From Trichosphaerium sp. ATCC 40318 (lineage: Eukaryota > Discosea > Flabellinia > Trichosidae), in NCBI GenBank assembly GCA_038496445.1, contig JALMLS010000143.1, forward strand, positions 434,001 through 498,000: a stretch of DNA of 64,000 nt. Direction: 5' to 3'. The position numbers and the translations under genes were made by a program. The first letter of the stretch is position 1. Each line of letters begins with the position of its first letter. Shown piece by piece: positions 55,969 through 64,000 of the stretch. Under the pieces are notes generated by a model. The model was not told the DNA's origin. It did not search any database and saw only the letters and a list, made by a program, of their open reading frames with translations.

Positions 55969-58900
55969 ATGTCAATGTTCGTAGTAAAGCGGGATGGCGA
56001 AAGACAGAAAGTACGTGGTTGTTTTTCCTACTCCCAAACTTTTGGATATAAAACTTTCCTCCGCAAGTTTCTACGCTCGTATTAATCTATTTAACGCTAG
56101 GTTGCTTTCGACAAAATTACAAAGCGTTTAGAAAACCTTTGCCTCAACATAGAGCCTGTTTTGAAGCCTGATGATGTAGATCCTACCATTGTCGCTCAAA
56201 AAGTAACTGCTGGTGTATACTCCGGTGTTACAACCAGAGAATTAGACAATCTCGCTGCTGAGACAGCCGCTTACATGGCTACAACTCATCCTGGTACGCG
56301 CCAAAAATTACACGTTGGCATTCGCAGAAGTAATAACTTTAAACCCAGGATACGGTGCTCTCGCTGCTAGAATTGCTATTTCAAACCTCCACAAAGAGAC
56401 TGAAGGCAATTTCGCCAACACAGTTGAAAAAATGTATACCTACATCAACCCTAAGACCCAAGAGAAGTCGCCACTCATCGCTGATGATGTTTACAAAATA
56501 GTAATGGATAACAAAGACAAACTTGAAGCTGCTATTGATTACAACCGCGATTACCAAGTACGTTTGAGCTTGTAACATCTACAGTTACACTTTGAACCCT
56601 TTTTTTACATTATCTAACGGCTTTTTTTGTAGTACGACTTTTTCGGTATTAAGACCTTGGAGCGCTCGTACTTGATCAGACTCAGCGGTGTTATCGTAGA
56701 ACGCCCACAACACATGCTTGTACGTTAAAATAACACTTTTTGTAGAATTAAAATTTTTTGTTTTGTCTTTTTTTCAGCTGTAACTAATGACTATTGCAGA
56801 TGCGTGTTGCTGTTGGTATCCATAAAGAATCTATTGAAGATGTATTGGAAACATACGACAAAATGTCTCGTATGTTGTACACGCACGCTACACCAACTCT
56901 ATTCAACTCTGGTACGCTCAATCTCTTATTATCTTCACAAGCAACCTTCAACAGCTTATTTCCCGCTTTTTTTTTCTCGCACCATTTGTCCGCTACTCAC
57001 TCTACAAAATAGGCACACCATGCCCTCAAATGTCTTCTTGCTTCCTTTTGGACATGACAGACGATTCTATTGAAGGAATTTACGAAACTCTAAAACGATG
57101 CGCACTCATCTCTAAAAGTGCTGGTGGTATCGGCCTTGCCATGCACAAGATTCGTGCAAGCAACAGTTACATCAAGGGTACAAACGGTACATCTAACGGA
57201 ATTGTACCTATGTTACGTGTATTCAACGACACTGCACGTTACGTCGATCAAGGTACGATGCCAAACGAGCGTTAACGCCTATCCGTTATTTTTTCTTTTA
57301 AAGTTGTATCTCTTTGTTTGTTATTGTTCTCGCTCTTACTCTGTGCTTAGGTGGTGGTAAAAGAAAGGGCGCCTTTGCCGTATATTTGGAACCATGGCAC
57401 GCAGATGTCTTTGATTTCTTGGACTTGAAAAAGAACCACGGTAAAGAAGAACAACGCGCTCGTGATTTGTTCTACGCTCTATGGATATCCGATTTGTTCA
57501 TGAAGCGTTGTGAGAGTAACGGCGACTGGTCATTGTTCTGCCCTAATGAAGCACCTGGCCTCCATGAAGTATGGGGTGAGGAGTTTGAGAAGCTCTACAC
57601 TCGATACGAGAAAGAAGGTACGAATAGATTTTTTTTTTGTTTTTGCTTTTCTTTGGATGTTTTTTCGTTCTTTGTTGTTGACTCTTCATCCAGGACGTGC
57701 CAGAAAGGTTATTAAGGCTCAAAAGCTTTGGTTTGCTATTATGGAATCTCAAATTGAGACTGGTACACCTTACATGATGTACAAGGACGCATGTAACTCA
57801 AAGTCAAACCAACAAAATCTTGGTACTATCAAGTCTTCCAACTTGTGTACAGAGATTGTTGAGTATACTTCTCCTGATGAGGTACGTTGTGATTAACTAT
57901 TGCCTTTGGTCCTGTACTCATGTTTGTATCTTTAGGTTGCTGTATGTAATCTTGCTTCTTTGGCTTTGCCTAAATATGTCGCTGAAGACGGAACTTATGA
58001 TTATCAAGCACTTTACGACATCACATACCATGTCACAAAGAATTTGAACAAAATCATCGATGGTAACTACTATCCTGTACCTGAGGCTCGTGTATCCAAC
58101 ATGAAACACAGACCTATCGCTATTGGTGTACAAGTACGTACTTGCGCTTCTCTGCTCTATAAAATGTTCCTCTTTTTTTTGAAGCCATTATTGACTCGTG
58201 ATTTTAGGGTCTCGCTGATGTATTCTTGAAACTAAGACACCCTTGGGATTCTGATGAGGCAAGAAAGGTCAACAAGAGAATATTTGAGACCATATACTTT
58301 GCCGCTCTTACTAGCTCCAAAGGTACTTGTCTTAGCGTCTCTATCCAAACTTGTCTTTTTTTCTTATTTGAAACTTTTTTATTTGTTGTTTCTTTTCTAA
58401 TGCTTCTTCTCTAGACTTGGCAATCAAAAATGGTGCCTATGAAACGTTTAAAGGATCTCCTGCAGATAAAGGACTCCTACAGTACGATTTGTGGGGCGTT
58501 AAGCCTTCATTCGATAAATGGGACTGGGCTGGACTTAAAGCTGAGATTAAGAAACATGGCTTGCGTAATTCCCTATTGGTAGCTCCTATGCCAACCGCTT
58601 CATCATCTCAGATTCTCGGTAACAATGAATGCTTTGAGCCTTACCACTCGAACATCTTTGTTAGACGTGTTCTTGCAGGTGAATTCATGGTTATCAACAA
58701 ACATCTTGTTAACGACTTGTTGAAACTTGGTCTATGGACTGATGATATTCGTAATCAAGTACGACTTTTGTTTTTGAGTTTTTGTCATTTTCTTATTGTG
58801 TTGTGGTTGTATACTTATGCTTTTTGCTCTTAGCTTGTTGCTGATAAGGGATCTGTTCAAAATATCCCAGAAATTCCACAAGAATTACGTGACCTTTATA

Positions 58901-59302
58901 AGACTATTTGGGAAGTAAAACAAAGAATCATGATTGACCTTGCTGCTGATAGAGGTGCTTTTATTGATCAGTCTCAGAGTTTCAATTGTTTCATTGCAAA
59001 GCCTGATGTACAGAAACTCACGTCTATGCACTTTTATGGATGGAAAAAGGGATTGAAGACAGGTACGATATTGAGACCTTCTTGTTTTTTATTTTCTTTT
59101 TTCTTGTTTTTTTCCGCCGTTTTTTTGACTTTGTTGTTTAGGAATGTACTACTTGCGTACACAGCCTGCTGCTCATGCTATTCAGTTTACTGTAGATAAA
59201 CAAAAGCTTAAAGCACGTGCTGCCGCTGCTGCTGCTGAAGAACCTGAAGTTGTCGGACAAATTTGTAGAATGGAAGAAGGTTGTATTTCATGCGGCTCTT
59301 AA
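55969..59302 (+). CDS. RRM1: Ribonucleotide reductase class I large subunit (R1)
   Basis: About eleven exons, roughly 810 residues. ATG 55969 begins [20 protein letters not shown], part of the ATP-cone, then [20 protein letters not shown] with [17 protein letters not shown]. Catalytic core: [20 protein letters not shown] with the first redox Cys, [40 protein letters not shown] holding Asn, thiyl-radical Cys, Glu and the second redox Cys, [13 protein letters not shown], and the radical-relay tyrosines in [20 protein letters not shown]. The tail has an Ala-rich linker and [10 protein letters not shown] with the swinging CxxC that reduces the active site. All catalytic residues are intact. The enzyme reduces ribonucleoside diphosphates with R2 in the cytosol. 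Confidence 0.95.
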
Positions 59303-59537
59303 ATGATTGGTTTTTTAAATTGTACTATAATTTGCGTATTGTGAATAAAGTGAGTTGTTGTTACTGTCCTTAAAGAACCTTGTATGTTTATCTCTTGGCC
59401 TGCAGTCCTTTTTTTATATTACTTCATCACTCGCGATAGTCACGTGATCTAAAATGGTACTTGTAAAGGATGAAATGGGAAGTCAATCTTGAAACAGCTT
59501 AATATTCATTTTTTTATTTTTGTTATTTGCATAAAAA

Positions 59538-60463
59538 CTACAAAGAGCATACACTCCAAAATGCAGAAGCTTCATCCATAGCTTCATATAATCCGTCCCA
59601 ATCAGAAGGAGGACAAGCTCCACGAAAATACATTGATTTTGGATAGTGAGCAAAACAACATGTATAAATATAATTAGCCAAGTCAGCTCGTTGATGTTCA
59701 TCCTTTCCATCACCACCAAAAATAAAGGAAACCAGTGGTATTACGTTATTCTCAAGGTTATTTTTTTCTTTTTGCTCATCCTTTTCAGCTGCATTGTATG
59801 TCTTTTTCATCCTGAAAGATGTTGTTTGGCTTGTACCTGGAGTAAATAATGACTTAATTTTTTCTCCATAGATTTCGTATTGTATCTCTTGTTCTCCTTC
59901 TGCTGTTTCTTTATCACCACTCTTGTAACGGGAGTATGTAAACTTTACAGGGAGCCCAGTAGCAAGAGAGTAAAGATTCCACTACGTAATAATAAGAGGT
60001 TTTGTCAAAACGATAAGAAAAAAAGGGGAAACACTCTTGAGCAAAAACTGTAAGTTTCGAAGTTGCTTGGTAAACGAAATGCGCCTCTTTCTGCCTAAAA
60101 TACACATTGAAATAAGCTCTTTGAAGCGGAGAAACAAAAATAGCGAAACCTAAGCTCATTCTTAGCTTGGTGAAGCACTGACTTTGGATTAAATTTTTCT
60201 GCCTTTGGACCAAAAAAGTCAACTATTTTATTGGCAGTGTGGTCGATAGGTTCAAATAGATTATCTTCAGCGTTACCTTGACGTATAAAAATTTCACTGA
60301 TGTTCGTTGATAAGCAATTATAGCAAAGTTTATGAGACTGAATAAGAATTCTCAAGTTGATCTCATCTTTCGGAAAAATTCGTCCTATTAACGTTTCACG
60401 TAATTGTAAAGAGTTGCTGATTGGCTTATCAACGGCACAACGATGTCTGTGGTGCATTACCAT
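59538..60463 (-). CDS. Protein of unknown function, about 270 residues
   Basis: From ATG 60463, MVMHHRHRCAVDKPISNSLQ, then RETLIGRIFPKDEINLRILI with SHKLCYNCLSTNISEIFIRQ, DNLFEPIDHTANKIVDFFGP. Splicing joins RQKEAHFVYQATSKLTVFAQ, FPFFSYRFDKTSYYYFTYSR and YKSGDKETAEGEQEIQYEIY to a last exon with MKKTYNAAEKDEQKEKNNLE, HQRADLANYIYTCCFAHYPK and PPSDWDGLYEAMDEASAFW, stop at 59538. Phases match at each join. No family recognised; no signal or membrane helix. Its 5' end overlaps that of the divergent LRR-BTB gene by 21 bases if both ATGs are right; an alternative start or an extra 5' exon is possible. Confidence 0.6.
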
Positions 60464-62812
60464 ACTGATGATGACCCATGTTATGGTCCTTCTTGTGGAG
60501 AAGTACGAAGTTGGTTTTTTAACGTAGAAATCCTTATAACGCGGTATTATCGTAGGTGCCCGTAATAGAATACTATCCTATGACAATCAGCACCGTAGCA
60601 TACCATAAAACTGCTACATGCGCTTGTAATGCTCCTGAACGACTACAAGAGCCTCTACCAGCGCCAAAGGACAATATATTCCAATATGCCAATTTGACAA
60701 CATTAAAAATACGCAACATAGGCATCAAGAGCGCCAATTTCGCCGAAATCAAGGTAAATACCACTATTTTGATGATTCTTAACGTGTTTGTAAGAAACTT
60801 CCTGGTTTGGCCCTCTTAGACATTTCAGGCAACGCAATAGACTCTATAGTACCACCTCCGAGTCTCCCTATATTCAACAGAGTAAATAGTTTCTCTAGGA
60901 AGGTGTTGAAGCGCTGACAACTTTGAAAAACCTCAACGTTTCACATAATTTGATAACATCGCTTCCTTCCAAAATATCATCTCTTACAGGGCTAAGAAAA
61001 CTCTACATCACCAGTAATAAGATTTCATACGTACCTTTGACTCTACTGAAGTTGACAGAACTCTCAGAGTTCGCTGTTGCTAATAATCCTTGGGTTTTCC
61101 CTCCGGACTACATCATGTCTTCAAGTACGATTAGACAGTATTTGGTCTTCTCAGTATTCTGATGTATGTGTAGCTTTCAAGTATATCAAACAGGCGCTAG
61201 AGGTTGTCAAAGGTATGTTGGGTATTTATGAATGGGTATATAATTGTTTTCTTGTTGTATAGTGCCAGTAGTCGTTGACAAGCCAATGTATTCAGAAAGA
61301 TTTAAGAAACTATTTAATTTACAAGTATTTTCTGACAAAACCTTTGATCTTGGAAGTACGACATTTCGCGTTCATTCTGTATGTCGTGCACCACAAAATT
61401 AGAAAAAGAACTTGCGGCTGACTATCTTAGGCATACTTGAAGTCAATTGAACCAGGACTTGAAACTAAAATGTCAAATCTTATTCAAAATGAAGAGATTG
61501 ATGTCGATCAGATGAGTGCTGTATTGACGTTCTTGTACGGAGGTAATAATTGAATACTATTTATCTTTTGGCAACTGGCATGTGCCAACTTATCAACAAT
61601 TACGCACATCTCACATGACTTACATTTATCGAAAAAAATAGAAATTGTGAAATCCAATGATGTGTCAATACTCGAAGACTTTTCAACACTGTTATCCAGT
61701 ACGTAATTATAGAGACAAAAACGAGATGAAAGTATTTCAGTTCGCCTCGTTACTTTACTTTTAATTTGGTCGTAGAGGTTATCCCTAAAAGCATGGCTGA
61801 TATTCCTCTTCAAAACAATGAAATCATGGCAAAGCGAAACAACATCAACCTGACGTAAGTGTACTCAGTATTTAGGTTCTTGATATTGTATAAGCTCCAT
61901 CTCATCATCTATTTAGTCTACAAACTACAGCTGGAGTGTTGCGAGATATAAAAGATGCATACGTGAAACATGAAGAAGCAACAAATTTTTGGCTTTCACC
62001 AGAACTTTTAATTCATAAAACGCTTCACGCCATGTACCTGGATGAATCAACAAAAGATGTGACTTTCACGTTTCCAAATATAACAGAAAAATATAAGGCA
62101 CATCTTATTGTGCTTTATATGTCATCAGAGATCTACAGCACAATGTTTTCTGGAAAGTACTCTGACAGTGAAAAAAGAGAATTTTTTGTACCAGACATTT
62201 CTTATGGTATCTTTGGACACATCTTGAAGTTCATGTAGTACGTTGCTTATGTATATCCTATCATACGTTAATATATCAATAGTGGTTTTGATATTGAATT
62301 TACAAGTGAGAATACAGTTGATTTACTTCAAGCTGCAAATCAGCTTCAACTGGTCAGGTGAGCGAAAAAGAGCAACTAATTTTCCCCGTTTAATTTTCTT
62401 CTCATTGCTCATTGCACACAAAGGTTACAACAAATGGCTGAAGAAGAAATATCTAAGTTTATAGACCATGATAATGCTGCAGGTAAGAATCTTTTAATTG
62501 GACTCCAGTGCTTTGATTAATTTTTTTCTTCTTTTTTTCTTAGGTCTTTTTGAGCTCTGTGATCGATTACATGTTCCTCAATTGAGAAAACAATGTTTAC
62601 TTTATCTCATAAGACATGCTGGCGATGCAAGCTTAGATATGGATAAGTTCATGCCAGAAGAGTTGAAAAAAGTTGTTGATTCTGGTTGTGTTGATGTCAC
62701 GCAATACGAATATAAGACTGACTTCTCAGAAAACAGGGAAAAAATAAGAGAGATAGCATCCACCAGCGGAACCTTTCTTCATCATAACATCAACAGAAGG
62801 TTCAACTTCTGA
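60443..62812 (+). CDS. LRR and double-BTB domain protein
   Basis: ATG 60443 begins MSVVHYHTDDDPCYGPSCGE. Leucine-rich repeats follow: ANLTTLKIRNIGIKSANFAE, KLPGLALLDISGNAIDSIEG, VEALTTLKNLNVSHNLITSL, PSKISSLTGLRKLYITSNKI, LLKLTELSEFAVANNPWVFP, then an amphipathic IRQYL helix typical of Roco/LRR proteins. The middle holds a first, divergent BTB (FDLGSTTFRVHS, MSNLIQNEEIDVDQMSAVLT, FLYGGE) and a second BTB: ESTKDVTFTFPNITEKYKAH, VLYMSSEIYSTMFSGKYSDS, YGIFGHILKFMYSGFDIEF, VDLLQAANQLQLVRLQQMAE with a BACK-like helix region. About eleven introns. Expected to be a Cullin-3 adaptor. A pseudogene copy of its end lies near 28 kb. Confidence 0.78.
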
Positions 62813-63907
62813 ATTATCAGAAGTTCCTAAACCCAAAATTTTTATTCTTTTTCTTAGTAGAGCAGTAGTCAACTATTTAACAAGTCTACACCCCGAATAA
62901 AATATCCTCAATTTATATTACCGTTGTCAGCCAGAAAACTTTTCTCGCAGCAATTTTAGGTGTAGTAAACTTGTGAACTTCATGTACAACCCTGCCTTTA
63001 ATTTAACGGTACAGACTCAACGGCACGTGAGTAGACTGGGATGAAGGTTGAAGCTAATAACGCGAATTTACAAACTGTGGAAGTTACACAAAAATGTCGC
63101 TGTTCGCAATGTATCTACTACAACTACGTATGCGCCTCAACTAAATATCAATAATGTATGAGCGGTGTAACAAAAATACGTATTTTTATTTACACGTCCA
63201 CTTGTGGGCCTATTTACAAAGTGGAACGGTTATTAGAGAAGTTCCTTATTTGTTTTCAACATGTCGTTTGTCTGGATTGTAGTCGTGGTTGGCGCATTGC
63301 GCTATGTTTATGAACTTTAAACCATTGATATAAGAACGAGTTATTGGAGATATCTCGTAAGAATGTTCTCACTACTTTTTAACGAAGAAAAAAAAGGCAC
63401 TTCAAATTTGGTTAAACTGTGATTACCCTTACGCATTACAGGGAAAACATTTCTCATATTGAATTCATAGCTAGCGCACTAGCGGAAGTATCTTGTAAAG
63501 TAACGCGCTAGTAACAGTTTCTCTTTAGAACAACATCATCCGTCCATAGTTGGTCTGACAGACGTTATCTAAAGAGTGGACTATTGCCGGAGAAATTGAT
63601 AGTACGCGCCTCGCTTGCCACGTATCGCTTTATTTTATCTTGTCTGTGTGCTAAAGCATAAAACCTGTATTGAGAAGAAAGTTTACTGTCTCGCTCTGTC
63701 AGTATGTCGTGACATGGCAAACGCATATTAAATAACGGGTAATTAGTACCCGATACAGCCGAACCTTTCATTGCCAGGACCGTTACATCGGCGTAGTTGG
63801 TCTATCAAATCACAATTTATTAAAACTTGCAGAAAAAAATCACGTGAACACGTTATTGTACCAAAAAAGGACTCATTATACAAAACACAACACAACAGAC
63901 GCAACTC
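62813..63907. other. Intergenic region
   Basis: About 1.1 kb with nothing recognisable. AATAAAA signals lie near 62897 after the BTB gene. The last 80 bases before the next start codon contain TCACGTGAACACG and a CACAACACAACAG leader. Confidence 0.4.
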
Positions 63908-64000
63908 ATGAACTTACTTATTCTGATTGCGCTAGCTTGTTTTATCGCCGTAACTACTGCACAATGGAACCCAAGGCACCCATCTTGGACTGACAGCTAT
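63908..64000 (+). CDS. Start of a secreted protein (cut by the window end)
   Basis: ATG 63908 opens MNLLILIALACFIAVTTA, a textbook signal peptide with cleavage likely after the Ala of TTA, followed by QWNPRHPSWTDSY at the window edge. The remaining protein is outside, so no function can be given. Confidence 0.6.
   Translation, partial: MNLLILIALACFIAVTTAQWNPRHPSWTDSY

Noticed and set aside
60885-60901. Apparent 17-base intron in the LRR-BTB gene
   Set aside because: A GTACCA donor upstream gives a 51-base intron and restores a perfect leucine-rich repeat (ISGNAIDSIEG).

Overview
This window is nuclear DNA of an AT-rich, intron-dense, compact protist, most likely a free-living or social amoeba. 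Nearly every gene is broken by several introns of roughly 30 to 100 bases, with donors that very often read GTACGT and occasionally GC. Intergenic gaps are mostly a few hundred bases. The gene content (a discoidin-domain lectin, a class C seven-helix receptor with a bacterial-type ligand-binding ectodomain, many F-box, LRR, BTB and repeat proteins, a SCT1/GPT2-type acyltransferase) fits Amoebozoa or Heterolobosea; I cannot place it more precisely. No bacterial operons, CRISPR arrays, rRNA or tRNA genes were seen. Exon joins below were worked out by hand from frame, splice sites and family motifs, so gene limits are firmer than individual splice sites.

Layout. 0.4-6.3 kb: a basic unknown protein, a small minus-strand gene, a Tag-type 3-methyladenine DNA glycosylase, an F-box/ubiquitin-like protein and a discoidin lectin. 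6.6-20.1 kb: a class C GPCR, two intronless F-box-like proteins made of MORN-type (YwqK-like) repeats, an FHA plus CUE-like protein, a membrane-anchored YtcJ-type amidohydrolase and a PCS60/AAE3-type acyl-CoA synthetase. 20.4-32.6 kb: a SIRT6/7-type sirtuin whose catalytic His is Phe, an SCT1/GPT2-like glycerolipid acyltransferase, the splicing factor TLS1/C9orf78, a decayed BTB/LRR pseudogene, a coiled-coil protein, a PhoD-type phosphatase and a doubtful PHD/SAP-like gene.

32.7-46 kb: a ZZ-zinc-finger protein fused to an adenylation-carrier-reductase (carboxylic acid reductase-like) enzyme, a large F-box/LRR protein, a second PlsC-type acyltransferase with a hairpin-forming MITE in an intron, a second MITE-like element and an aldo/keto reductase. 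46-64 kb: an ASA1/GNB1L WD40 protein, a MADS-box transcription factor, an F-box plus PH-domain protein, HSBP1, RidA, both ribonucleotide reductase subunits arranged head to head around a 150-bp promoter holding an E2F-type site, an unknown gene overlapping the start of an LRR-BTB protein, and the start of a secreted protein at the window edge.

Functionally the window mixes housekeeping (dNTP supply, DNA repair, lipid acylation, splicing, PIKK assembly, heat-shock control) with lineage-specific sensing, adhesion and ubiquitin-adaptor families. The standout items are the ZZ-carboxylate reductase fusion, the apparently dead sirtuin, the divergent RNR gene pair, the excess of CACGTG hexamers and ACGT-containing splice donors, and the intronless repeat proteins that look like giant-virus MORN proteins.
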